A stretch of DNA of 64,000 nt from assembly GCA_018136815.1 (NCBI GenBank), contig CM030936.1, positions 3,390,524 through 3,454,523 of the forward strand. The letters run 5' to 3'. Shown one piece after another: positions 9,558-19,296 of the stretch; within the stretch, counting starts at the first letter, position 1; each line of letters starts with the position of its first letter. Under the pieces are notes generated by a model. The model saw only the letters and a program-made list of their open reading frames with translations, did no database searches and was not told the DNA's origin. Source of the DNA: Isochrysis galbana. Taxonomy: Eukaryota > Haptophyta > Isochrysidales > Isochrysidaceae. The position numbers were made by a program, and so were the translations under genes.

Positions 9558-9655
9558 CTACTCACAATTCGCGCCCGCAAGCAATGCGTGCTCCAACGTC
9601 GAATCGGATTGTGCACTCTTAAGATCGTCATGCAGCTTGCCAGCCTTCTGTCGCA
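9558..9655 (-). pseudogene. hAT transposase C-terminus, short fragment
   Basis: The minus-strand frame reads QKAGKLHDDLKSAQSDSTLE then HALLAGANCE-stop. It aligns with KAGKMHDDMKVAQSDNTLDRA in the longer hAT fragment at 45716-46005, so both come from one hAT lineage. It is cut at its 5' side near 9655 and directly adjoins the LTR-like end of the gypsy remnant. Confidence 0.7.
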
Positions 9656-10033
9656 TCCGCATCCGGAGTATTTAATTAATATACTCTAGGCGGATGCGGT
9701 GCGCGCTTCCGCTTATTGCCACCCTTGCTCTTCGCAGCCCCACGGGTGCACGTGGTCGGTGCTCCGGCTGCCGCAGCTGCGAGCATCGCGCCGGCAGCCA
9801 TCACGTTAGAAATGACGCGCGCCGATGTGATGAAATGCGCCGCCTGTCGCGCCTCAGATGGTGGTGCAAAGGCCTGGCGTGTGCCTCCCATACTGCCGCT
9901 CGCAAGCCTGGCAGAGCCATGCATGCTTGGCCAGGCGATGGGCGAGGCCGAAGAAGCGCTGCATGCGCATGCGCTCCGCGGCCCGACAACAACGCCTGTA
10001 CAAGCACAAGCCACTACTTGTACTTGTAAACAA
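9656..10033. other. Spacer with open frames on both strands, no recognised gene
   Basis: A minus-strand frame (10014-9676) is Ala/Ser/Cys-rich and ends in KSKGGNKRKRAPHPPRVY-stop; plus-strand frames overlap it. No motif was recognised and the overlap suggests GC-driven open frames. It could be an exon, but no splice context supports this. Confidence 0.3.
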
Positions 10034-11007
10034 AGGGGAGTCCACCTAGATATCTAGATATCTTAGATATCGTAGATATTAGGCAGCTGGAGAGACTATT
10101 GGTATCTATCAAGATAGCCGCAGAGCACTATCTGTATCTATCAAGATAGGTTCGGCGACCCCCAAACCTGTATCTAGATAGTTCAAAACCAAACCTATTC
10201 AACTCCTTAAAGCAGATAGCCAGATATCTAGATATCTAGCTATCTAGGCCGATATTTCACTATCTACTTGTAACTAGATAGTGCCAAGGCACTATCTACC
10301 TGTAACTAGATAGCAATCGGCCGCAAGCTAGATATTTAGTAGATAGTTACCTCCTTAATGAAGGCTTACAGACACACAGACAGGGATACGGCGTATACGT
10401 GATAGCGAGACTTGCAAGACCGGACTACCGCAAACGGGAACACAAGCGCCCGAGCCATATGGCTCGCGGCTAGATGGCAGCGCATGCCCCACATGCTCGT
10501 ACCGTCGGCGGTGGGTGGCGCCGACAACGCTTTCGCCGTTTTTTCTTTCGCGCCCGCGCTAGGCGCTAGGCACTACTTCTACTTTTAGACTCTCAGATAT
10601 CTAGATATCTAAGATATCTAGATATCTAGGCCGGAAAATCCACTATCTACTTGTAACTAGATACCATAAGGGCACTATCTACTTGTAACTAGATAGCATT
10701 TCGGCACTATCTACTTCTATCTAGATAGTGCTCGCCGGGGGTTATTCGACGCCCTAGGCGAGAATATTAAGAGGTTTTTTTCTACCGTTTTGCGGTCGAT
10801 GCGGTGCAAGCACCGGACACCGTGGCATTATGCATTATTAATCTACTATCTTTAATTGTTGATAGTGACTAGATAGTGTCCAGATCGTTCACAATTGCTA
10901 TCTTGATAGATACAAATAGCACCCCAGCGCTATCTTGATGGATATAGATAGAAAGCCGGGTAGATAGGTAGATATCTAGATAGCTAGCTATCTTATTCCA
11001 CTCCCTA
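10034..11007. mobile_element. Foldback-like element with long palindrome-rich inverted repeats
   Basis: The left about 140 bp (AGGGGAGT..., TAGATATCTAGATATC, two TATCTATCAAGATAG units at about 10103 and 10132) recurs in inverted order at the right end (two CTATCTTGATAGATA-type units at 10899-10960, then TAGATATCTAGATAGC and ACTCCCT). Between them are at least five hairpins of the type CTATCTA-CTTGTAAC-TAGATAG, starting at 10260, 10292, 10643, 10675 and 10707. A LINE-A-like tail (GAATATTAAGAGGTTTTTTT, about 10763) lies inside, so the element is composite. No coding frame. Ends are approximate and no target duplication was found. Confidence 0.6.
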
Positions 11008-11027
11008 ATTACCTGTACCGGTTCATA

Positions 11028-12363
11028 TTATATATTCCTTACAACTTACAACGTGTTACTGCAAGGTAGTTCAAACTTTCCTCGCATCAAATATCACTTA
11101 AGACACAGAAACTCCGTAGGAAGTGGTGGCTGAATCGGGCAGGCAGTTCCTTTGAATGAGCTCAGCATCTCCACCGAGATAGAGCATGCCTCAGCGTCGG
11201 ATGTAGGACGACTGAGGGGGCGGCGAGGGAGGAGGCAAGAACTGAGAGGGCGGCGCCAATGTGTGAGGATGGCGGAGGAAGGTAGCGGCGAGGGAGGAGG
11301 AGGAAGAGGCGGTGACGACAGGGGAGGCTGCAAACATACATCAAATTGCTTAAACACCGGGTGCTCGGGATGGTTGCTCCTGCTTTGTCACACGTAGCAC
11401 AAACTTTTGTGAAGACGATGCTGGACGATATTTCTTCCTCAACTTCAGTATAGCAACGACCGCGTAGACAATGCCAATTAGCATAACACAGCCAAAAATA
11501 ATGCCCACGATCATCGAGGAATTCGCGGGGGAGGGCAGATACGGGGACATTGGTGGGGGCGGCATGGGTGGGGGCGGCATGGGTGGAGGCGGCTTAAGTG
11601 GGCGCGGCATGGGTGGGGGCGGCATGGGTGGGAGCGGCATGGGTGGGGGCGGCATGGGTGGGGGCGCGATTGGTGGGGAGGGTGGGGTCATCGTGAACAC
11701 ACCCACCTTAGCTTGTGTGGTGGACGGAGTCAACAGCAATGTACCATTTGCATTCAGGAACACGCACATGCCGCTTCCGTGAAAATCAATGGCATGGCCG
11801 AGCTGCTGCCATGACGGAGAGGACCACTTGTACACGCGCACTAGGCCCGTTCCACTTGCGCGAAGGGCACCAACCGCGAGGATCGTACCGTTGCTGTTGA
11901 GCGATATGGACCATGCGCTGTTGTCACCGTAGTCACCATCGATGTCTGCGCCAACTTGTTCCCACGTCGTGGCGTACCACTTGTATACACGTACATGGCC
12001 AGAGCTTTCGCCACCTCCATCATTGAAAGAAGCACCCACCGCGAGGACTGTCCCGTCGTAGCTAAGGGCGACTGGCCATCCGCTGATATCACCAGCTGAC
12101 TCTCCATTGATGTCATAGCCAAGCTGGGACCAAGTCATAGATGACCACTTGTACACTCGCACGTGACCGGACTCGCTGCCGCTGCCATCATTGAAAGGTG
12201 CGCCGACAGCAAGGACCGTGCCGTCCCCACTCAGAGAAAGAGATCGGCCACTCATATCGCCGGCCCCCTCGCCAGCAATGCTTGCGCCGAGCGGGTACCA
12301 CTCCCAGGATGACCACCTGTACACGCGCACCTGACCGGATTCGACGCCATTGCGGTTGCTTAA
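11028..12363. repeat. Segmental duplication, parent copy (partner 19297-20638)
   Basis: From ATATTCCTTACAAC at 11030 to GGTTGCTTAA at about 12363 the sequence matches 19297-20638 with only scattered substitutions and short indels. Identity stops abruptly at both ends. It covers the 3' flank and the 3' two thirds of the surface-protein gene. The copy at 19 kb carries the stop codon, so this one is taken as the intact parent. Confidence 0.9.
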
Positions 12364-13020
12364 AGGTGCACCAACTGCAAGAGTCATGCCGTCAGCGCTC
12401 AGAGAAATTGAGAAACCGCTTTCATCATCGGTCGACTCACTGTAAATATCCGAGCCGAGCTGTTCCCAAAACATGTTTTCGGACCACCACCAGTATACAC
12501 GTGCCAGGCTGGAAGAAGGAGTCCCAATGGCAAGGACGGTGCCAACCTCATTCAAGGCGAGTGAACTCTTGCAATCAAATTCCTCGCTGCCAGTAATTCC
12601 TGCACTTCGCATGAACCAGAATGAGGGTGAGTCGTTGTTCCTTACGTAGACATGCAAGTAGCATTTGGCGTCATTGTTGACTGAAGATGGCTGCAACAAG
12701 GCGACGACCTTGCCGTCCGTGCTGAGCACAAACGACACCGTATCCAAATCCTTCAGGCTACGATCGAGGCTTATGCCATCACCGAATGGCAGCCAAACCT
12801 GCTCCTCTACTTGGCTGTTCCGACGACGAGGCCTGGAGAACCGCAGCGACGAGTCACCTCCTGATCCGAAAGCTGTGATCGTGGAATCGTGGTTTTCCTT
12901 TCCCTGAACGGGGAAGGCCATCGTCATGACGAAGATCACCACCGAGAGCAGCATGACGGGAACGACAGCACAGGTCGACGAGGAACTAGGAGAGAAGGAG
13001 AGAGAATTTTGGTTGTTCAT
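11350..13020 (-). CDS. Membrane-anchored surface protein with FG-GAP/beta-propeller-like repeats and Pro-Met-rich stalk
   Basis: A 556-aa single-exon frame. Residues about 15-40 are hydrophobic (signal peptide or anchor). Residues about 90-435 hold some six repeats of 50-60 residues with the theme SLSGDGTVLAVGAPFNDG then GHVRVYKWSS...W.QLG. This resembles FG-GAP/integrin-alpha-type propeller blades common in algal surface proteins. Residues about 445-500 are a PPPMPPPPMP stalk, and 503-526 a transmembrane helix followed by the basic KLRKKYR stop-transfer and a 30-residue cytosolic tail. The plausible topology is a large extracellular propeller on a stalk. The start Met at 13020 lies in a sequence present three times (13012-13495). 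Function is not known; surface adhesion or recognition is inference. Confidence 0.8.
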   Translation of the reverse strand: MNNQNSLSFSPSSSSTCAVVPVMLLSVVIFVMTMAFPVQGKENHDSTITAFGSGGDSSLRFSRPRRRNSQVEEQVWLPFGDGISLDRSLKDLDTVSFVLSTDGKVVALLQPSSVNNDAKCYLHVYVRNNDSPSFWFMRSAGITGSEEFDCKSSLALNEVGTVLAIGTPSSSLARVYWWWSENMFWEQLGSDIYSESTDDESGFSISLSADGMTLAVGAPLSNRNGVESGQVRVYRWSSWEWYPLGASIAGEGAGDMSGRSLSLSGDGTVLAVGAPFNDGSGSESGHVRVYKWSSMTWSQLGYDINGESAGDISGWPVALSYDGTVLAVGASFNDGGGESSGHVRVYKWYATTWEQVGADIDGDYGDNSAWSISLNSNGTILAVGALRASGTGLVRVYKWSSPSWQQLGHAIDFHGSGMCVFLNANGTLLLTPSTTQAKVGVFTMTPPSPPIAPPPMPPPPMPLPPMPPPPMPRPLKPPPPMPPPPMPPPPMSPYLPSPANSSMIVGIIFGCVMLIGIVYAVVAILKLRKKYRPASSSQKFVLRVTKQEQPSRAPGV

Positions 13021-13495
13021 CTGAGATTCCGTCTCGCCGCTTCACAGACCCGTCCTCGTTGGCTCTTCGTATTGCCGATCGGCGGGCGCTTCACGGCAGT
13101 TATTCAGTTTTTTGAATCCCCCCCCCCGCGGGCGTCGACCCCTTGTCGCGCCGTCTCGTCCTATTCTCGACTGGTATTGGTTGTTCATCTGAGATTCCTT
13201 CTCGCCGCGTCACAGAGCATCCGAACCAGTGGTGCGACCCGTCCTCGCGGGCGTCGACCCCTTGTCGCGCCGTCTCGTCCTATTCTCGACTGGTATTGGT
13301 TGTTCATCTGAGATTCCTTCTCGCCGCGTCACAGAGCATCCGAACCAGTGGTGCGACCCGTCCTCGCCTCGTTGGTTCTTCGTATTGCCGATCGGCGGGC
13401 GCTTCACGGCAGTTATTCAGTTTTTTGAATTCCCCCCCCGCGGACGTCGACCCCTTGTCGCGCCGCCTCGTCTTATTCTCGACTAGTACTTTACT
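13012..13495. repeat. Tandemly repeated start/upstream region of the surface-protein gene
   Basis: The block TTGGTTGTTCATCTGAGATT, which contains the gene's start codon in reverse, occurs at about 13010, 13176 and 13295. Each is followed by CTCGCCGC(G/T)TCACAGA and by TCGACCCCTTGTCGCGCC then TATTCTCGACT. The CGTATTGCCGATCGGCGGGC segment occurs in units one and three only. So the 5' end and probable promoter have been duplicated twice with a deletion in the middle unit. Translation from the outer ATGs would give short frames only. Confidence 0.85.
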
Positions 13496-14040
13496 CCTAT
13501 TGTTTATACTTGATCGTGAAATTTCAAAGAACTTCTCTCGAGACGCGTCTGGAGATACGATCTCCCGCGTCCAAGGTCGTGTAATTGGTGTCTTGGCGTA
13601 TGGCTGGTAAATAAACTCTTGCCGCCGCTGTTGACGCCCGCCTAGGGCACGCGCCGCGATCGAGTGGCGCCTCGTGGGAGCGCACCTCCTCCTGGGGTCC
13701 CAGAGGTGCGCGCGTGGCCGGCCCCATCGCCAAACTGTTTTCACCGAAAATTAACGCACCTGGACAACGCTGCCGCCACGACCTTGACCCCGGTGAGTAA
13801 GTGATCAGATGCGCATCACATTGGAAGCGATCCTGAATGCTGCCGCGATTCGCGCCGCTGTGTCGACCACAGCTTTGCCCACAATACGTCTCCTGAGCAT
13901 CGTCCGCGATTCGCGCCGCTGTGCTTTCTATGATCTACGATCTGCCATCTGCCACGCCACGACAACCCAAAACGCATTGGTGACTAGCAAGAATGTGACT
14001 CCCCATCCTCTGTTCGTCAAGCAGGTACTCCAGCAAGACG
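13496..14040. other. Intergenic between divergent genes
   Basis: No gene. The word CGCGATTCGCGCCGCTGTG occurs twice (about 13844 and 13904). This interval must hold the promoter of the plus-strand gene at 14041 and perhaps upstream elements of the minus-strand surface-protein gene. Confidence 0.4.
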
Positions 14041-15246
14041 ATGACTATCACCAACATGGAAGCTCTTCACGTTGACGTTGACGAAAACGATGAGGCTCGA
14101 CAAGAAACATCGACAGCTAACAATGAAGCAGACGCTCAACGGAAACGTCACTTCAATGACAATCCATTGTTGGAGCGCCACTTTCCTAAGGACAACGATA
14201 TTGTATTATGGAATGGCGTTCCAGGATATTTAGGCGTCTTTCTTTCCGGCCCAGGTCTATTCCTTCTCAGTCTTTCATCGTGTTGGAGCTTCTTTGTGAA
14301 GGTTGTGCAATCTAACTCCAAAGACCGCGCATCCCCGGTACTCGTTCTGGTTTTGTTGGGGTTCCAGTTTCTTTTGGGCATTAGCACGATGATACTGATT
14401 GCTCGCGCCCAGGTTGACTTTCTTATAGAGCGGTGGATATCCTTCAGCTTTCTGAAACACGGTTTCCTGATTGACTTTCGTAACCGCGATGGTATACGTC
14501 GCTCCTGTCGCTCGGCCACACTGTGGGTCGCAGCGTTGTTTCCATTTCTCTGCCTCGTCCTGGTCTTCTTTCAAACCGTTCAACAGAGTGGATTTGGAAC
14601 GTACGAATTCTCTGTCAGGTCCATCACGTGCCTCTTGTTTGCCCACACCATCTACAAAAAGCTGAAAGAGACACGAGAAATTGAGGTCAATAGCCTCATG
14701 TCATTGATCCGCTTCACTGAAGCATCTGGTAAGACCATCGAACAAGCATCGAAGAATTTGAACTGTCTTGTGATGATCGATGAAGCTCACGTCCTTGCAT
14801 ACATGAAGGATGCGAAGAAGGCAATTGATAACAAGATAAAGATCGCAGACCGTGAAACCACCAAGTGTAAAATCACTGTTGAGGGGTTTGCTGCACGTCG
14901 TTTTACTCTGCAACCAAGACCTGTGGTCCACGACTCTGACGATCAACCACAAATTTGTCACAAGGTTTTGTCAAGGTTGATGGGTAAGACCAAATGGCTC
15001 CAATACTTTAACGACGTATATCTCGGAGATCCCGACTGGGTTGAGTTCGCATTCAAGCTCCGTTTGTATAAGACGGTTGTAGACACTTTATGCTACCTCC
15101 TTATTTCCATGCTTCTGCTGTGCGCAGTCGCAGGAACGGTTCTAATCGACAGTTATTGGAAAGGCTTGATTTGTGCCACAGACCACCGACTTGATACTGC
15201 ACGGGATATCTTCGACCTCGTCTTCAACCCAGGCACCGGCTGCTAG
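14041..15246 (+). CDS. Orphan multi-pass membrane protein
   Basis: A 401-aa frame in less GC-rich sequence than its neighbours. The N-terminus (1-50) is acidic and hydrophilic. Four hydrophobic segments are visible: about 62-86, 98-125, 158-180 and 345-372. Between the third and fourth lies a soluble loop of about 160 residues with SLIRFTEASGKTIEQASKNL and MKDAKKAIDNKIKIADRE. The tail is short and Cys-containing. The start is the first Met; MEALHVDVDENDE five codons later is equally possible. I do not recognise a family and propose no function; helix positions are by eye. Confidence 0.7.
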   Translation: MTITNMEALHVDVDENDEARQETSTANNEADAQRKRHFNDNPLLERHFPKDNDIVLWNGVPGYLGVFLSGPGLFLLSLSSCWSFFVKVVQSNSKDRASPVLVLVLLGFQFLLGISTMILIARAQVDFLIERWISFSFLKHGFLIDFRNRDGIRRSCRSATLWVAALFPFLCLVLVFFQTVQQSGFGTYEFSVRSITCLLFAHTIYKKLKETREIEVNSLMSLIRFTEASGKTIEQASKNLNCLVMIDEAHVLAYMKDAKKAIDNKIKIADRETTKCKITVEGFAARRFTLQPRPVVHDSDDQPQICHKVLSRLMGKTKWLQYFNDVYLGDPDWVEFAFKLRLYKTVVDTLCYLLISMLLLCAVAGTVLIDSYWKGLICATDHRLDTARDIFDLVFNPGTGC

Positions 15247-16500
15247 AAGCGATCATCAAGAGCACTAAGGGGAGGGGGCTGACATGCTGCGCGCTGCCCT
15301 CGGCGTTGATGGGTTTTCCACTCACACAGGGGTGGGTAGGTTGGGGAAGGCTTAGCCGCCAGGTTGCGAGCAGCATGCGGCCGCTCGAGACCATTTGGCC
15401 CCTGATGCCTCGCTGTTTCAGGGGCAGCTGTTTCCGGTTGCTCGGCCGAATTGCTCACCGATTTCTCTGACATGAGTGTCGGGTTGGGCTATGCGATGTT
15501 AGTACTGAAGGGGTGTCTGTGGAGCGTGTGAAACAGTACGCCTTGGAGCGGTCGAACGTTGATTCCGTCATATTTGCATGTGTTGGCAGTCAATCAACGA
15601 ACGCATAAGAAGGGCACTCAATTTAATCACCATCTCTAATCGTACGGCCGCGCCCGCGATGGCACTTACTATGCGCATTGCACACCGCCGTACATTCCTT
15701 ACTCACCCTTCCTCCGACCCCTTCCTATGAGAAGAACACCTATTGCACTACGTAGCACGTAGGTCAACTAACTGTTGGCCCATGGGGCGCGCCCCTCCTT
15801 CCTCTCCTTCAGGCCCTCCGCCGAGGGCAGTCCCCCAGCACCCATGGAGCAGTCGCTGGCAAAGCGGCCGCGTCCACCGTCGGAGGCGGAGCAGGTGTGT
15901 GCGACTCGCATCGCTCCACACGGCCCATGGCCCTGGCCACAACAACACAACAACCACAGCAGACATGTTGGCCCCCCTCACCCCCTCATCGGGGACGGCA
16001 GTCTGCATACCATCATAGACTAGCAGCAGGCCAAAGAAGCCACTCCTCCAATGGGCACGCCCGATGGCAGAGGCCCCTCTCACCCTGGCGACGGCCGTAC
16101 TGCTCCGGCAGTCAGTGCGACCCGAGACCGGGTGGCCCTGATTATTTATGGTTATGGGCATACCCTCCATCCTCACAAGAGTACATATTGCAACATAGAC
16201 CAGCCTCTGCACGCTCACCCTCCACAGTACCGCAAGTCCTCCCACAAGGAGGCCCACCACTCCACACTTGCTGCTACAATGCCAACATGCCCTCACCTAC
16301 CCCTCTCACACAAGCCCGCTGAGCAGCTAGCTCGCCCTCGTCCACGCCGACGCTCCACACGCAGCAGGGGTCCCCCAGCTCCATCCCGTTGCTCTGCCCG
16401 TCGCTGTCCGTGTCCGCAAGGCAGAGAGAGGTGGTCCACGCCCTGCCTTCGTCGCGGAAGGCGAATTGGAAGGCGGCATGCGTCGGGTTGTTGACCTTGT
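15247..16500. other. Intergenic, possible unrecognised exon(s)
   Basis: Overlapping frames occur on both strands. The best candidate for a real exon is ATG 15844, MEQSLAKRPRPPSEAEQ, followed by GTGTGTGCG, which resembles the CAG|GTGNG donors in this window. No downstream exon could be linked with confidence. Otherwise GC-rich with no motif. Confidence 0.3.
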
Positions 16501-16582
16501 GTCTATCATGGATACATCCATGATATGCATCATAGATGCATATCTATCATGGATACATCCATCTCATGCATCGTGGATGCTC
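16501..16582. repeat. Short palindromic repeat cluster
   Basis: TCTATCATGGATACATCCAT occurs twice (about 16501 and 16542). Between and after the copies are CATCATAGATG and CATCGTGGATG inverted repeats. The CATC-loop-GATG design is the same as that of the array at 56690-57335. Confidence 0.6.
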
Positions 16583-17109
16583 ATTCTAACCTCTGTATGT
16601 TTATACTGAGGTCTCTGCTTCTCACTTCTCCCTCGCGGCCGTTTCGAGTCCGCGCGGGGCATTCTTGCGGCACAGAAATTTCCCCGCGCGCTCTTACTTT
16701 GTTACTATTAGTTTTGCGCGCGTTTGTGTGAATGTGCGTGCGCGTGAATGTAGTAAGAATCTTATCCGGCGATATACGATTGGCGATGCGATCGGCGATG
16801 GCGCTCTGCCTCGCCCAAGCCGCGGTGGTTGCCTCATGGGCGCCATCGCGATATGGAGCTGCTGCACGGGACTGGGTGGGTCCCTATGGACCCTGCCCAC
16901 CTGCCCGCATTCATCCGGCGCCTTCTTGCCCCCATGCGGAGCGCTCGGACCTCATCTCCTTGCCCATGATGTTCATGGGGCATTTCCCGTTTGGGAATCG
17001 TTTGCACAACTCCGGCGCGTCCGGGTTCATGTACTCGCAAGACTGAACGCACTGGACCGAGATGCGGCCCACCCGCCTTACCCCAAACTCACTTTTGACT
17101 CCACCCTCG
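16583..17109. other. Spacer and probable LINE 5' part
   Basis: The frame open from 16665 runs into the LINE endonuclease, but the part before about 17110 has no recognisable domain. The true 5' boundary of the LINE was not found. Confidence 0.3.
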
Positions 17110-17138
17110 GATACCCAGGTGAAGGACCGGTCCGTGTA

Positions 17139-17300
17139 GCGACCTACAACATCAACGGCACCAAAGGCGGCAAACTTGCCGCGGTGTTGTCACAAGCGCG
17201 TAAGGCGAGGGTAGACATACTCCTCCTACAAGAGCTGCACGCGTACGAAGACGGCTCGCACCACCGCTCACATAGAACGGCGGCCCTCCTAGGCCGTACA
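17139..17300 (+). pseudogene. LINE endonuclease, N-terminal fragment
   Basis: VRVATYNINGTKGGKLAAVL, SQARKARVDILLLQELHAYE is the start of an endonuclease/exonuclease/phosphatase domain: the metal-binding Asn of the YNING strand and the catalytic-region LLLQELH with its Glu are visible. It breaks off about 15 codons later at the MITE insertion, so the rest of the fold (the GDFN and SDH motifs) is absent. Confidence 0.8.
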
Positions 17301-17308
17301 CCCGGGAG

Positions 17309-17737
17309 TAGGGCCAGGTAAATACTTTTACAAATTTTTTTGCAAGTTTGGGTGGCTGGTCGAGCTCGTCGGAAATTTGGGCCCTTTCTACAAGTGGGCT
17401 GCAAGTTTGGGGGCGCGGCGCCCTCTCTCAAACAGTATAACCCCTTATCTAAGACTAAAACCCCAAAATCACCTCTCTACGCGGTATAATACCCGTATGG
17501 TCACGTTCCCAGGCAACTTTTTGAAAAAAAAATGACGGTCATACGTTTACATACATAAACAGGACGTTTTTATCACACAAACTGGGGTCGTCATGAGACC
17601 CGCGACAAAATAGCCCGCGGCGGACGCGCCATGGCGGGCCGAGGTGAGCCATGCCCGCCGCCAGTCAGCTCCAAGAATCACGCAAGTTTGGCCGACAAGT
17701 TTGGGCGAATTCCGCTACAAGTATTTACCTGGCCCTA
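17309..17737. mobile_element. hAT-type MITE inserted in the LINE, with 8-bp target duplication
   Basis: The ends TAGGGCCAGGTAAATAC (17309) and its reverse complement (ending 17737) match over 22 bp with one mismatch. The flanks are an exact CCCGGGAG duplication (17301-17308 and 17738-17745). CAAGTTTGGG-type subterminal words occur near both ends (17343, 17401, 17682, 17697). A TAGG start, 8-bp duplication and subterminal repeats place it in the hAT superfamily by structure. It encodes nothing. Confidence 0.88.
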
Positions 17738-17747
17738 CCCGGGAGGA

Positions 17748-18944
17748 CTGCGAACAATACATGAACCATCTCCCCGAAGCCTTCTCTCACGCGGGAGCGC
17801 GAATAAACAAACAAGAATTCTTAAACTCGTGGGAGCATATAGTTCGACACGCCCTGAGGCTCCAAGACAAAGCGCAGGCTAGCCCGACACCGCAACAGCC
17901 AGCCGCAAAGGCGCAACCGGAGAGAACTAGAGACGAGACTCGACCGGAAAACGAGACAAGAGAAATCAAAGTGTCTGAAGAGGATGAATACATCACTAAA
18001 ATGAACAACATATGGATATATACCAACACCAACTACCTGGGAGAGACCACTAGCACCACTGACGTAGCTATGCCGGGAGAAGAGGCACTATTCCACACTC
18101 CGGCCAGATGGGAAAGCGGGCTCAAAGGCCCGAAACACCTAGAGTACCCCTTAGCAGACGAATACGCGCTTAACGGCAAGATACAACTTGACCAAATCAC
18201 CGTATCCGACATCACGAGCGAATACCTAGTGGGTGGCCCCAGCGACAAACCGCAGCCGGCCCGAGAAAAGTGGACCCGTAAACTAGACTTGACCCGGGAT
18301 GAGTGGATCCACGTGGCAAAACTATACACACACCCGATGCTCAAGCACACGGACAAACACCCTCACTTTAAACACATCACTCATAGGAGGCTAGGCACAC
18401 GAAACCGATTCGCCACGGCGACCACGGCGAAATGCAGATTATGTAAAAAACATCGCGAAAACTCGACACACCTCGCCAGGTGCCCCTCCACACAACAAAT
18501 CTTCCAGGCCGTAGAAGCGGTGACGGGGTACACGCCTAGAGTAGACAGATCGACAGCACAAAAGCTTTTTAAGACAGACTCTTCAAATACCCGAACACAA
18601 CGACACCCGACAGCCTCAAAGCCCTCTACATCATAGCGTGGAGGTACATAATAGGTGACTTTTACAAAGTAGAATTTGACAACTACACTTTCCATCACGT
18701 GCCGGTCATCGAAATCGAAAAAACCCTTAGCAGATTTACGGTCCTCGCCAGAGGACTCACCCCCCCGGACAAGCCCTCGACCGCACGCACTAGCACAGCC
18801 TCACAAGGGAGAAAACCGAAGCTCAAGTCCCCGCGTGAGCTTTGCGCGCCCGTCTTTACATTCAACGATAAAGGCACACTGATGTTAGGCGGCAACCTGG
18901 CCGCAATAGCCAATGCACTCCAACTAACGGAAAAGCTAGCGTAA
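17748..18944 (+). pseudogene. LINE ORF2 C-terminal part with CCHC knuckle, frameshifted
   Basis: The first frame (to about 18580) reads through EDCEQYMNHLPEAFSHAG and ARINKQEFLNSWEHIVRHAL, then a charged linker and LDLTRDEWIHVAKLYTHPML. It ends with a zinc knuckle CRLCKKHRENSTHLARC (C-x2-C-x8-H-x3-C), typical of LINE C-termini. Coding sense continues in another frame from about 18585 (LFKYPN, SLKALYIIAWRYIIGDFYKV, PVIEIEKTLSRFTVLARGL) to TEKLA-stop at 18944, so there is one frameshift near 18580. The element is dead. Confidence 0.75.
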
Positions 18945-19296
18945 CCGCGCATAGGCCGGCACGACGCTTCACTCACCCGCCCTGCCTCGACCCCCGAAAG
19001 CACGGAAACACGCCGCCCATCCCACAGGTCTGAAAAAAGAAAGCAGCACAGAAACCGATAGCCCGATGGTACAGGAGGAAGGGGTGGAAAAAACCTATCG
19101 GGGATCGGTGCACACCGTCTGCTGCAGGAAACCCCATACACCCAACCCCTAGGTAGCGCACGAGGGACGGGCCGCAAGGCAGGTGGAGCGGGGACGAGAG
19201 CGGCGGGCGAGGCTACATGTGTTAGAGTGCATAGTCGCGCGCGCGGCGTGAATATTAAGAAGTTTTTTTATTATTACTACTACTATATACTAGTAG

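Larger units (their letters stand above)
17110..19270 (+). mobile_element. APE-type LINE, internally deleted, subfamily A
   Basis: The element keeps the first about 45 residues of an APE-type endonuclease (17139-17300) and then, after a MITE, the C-terminal part of ORF2 (17748-18944). It continues through a 3' untranslated region to a GAATATTAAGAAGTTTTTTT tail at about 19250-19270. The reverse transcriptase is missing, and even joining the two sides of the MITE does not restore a frame, so the deletion is independent of the MITE. The 3' end matches the fragment at 1424-2125. Confidence 0.75.
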
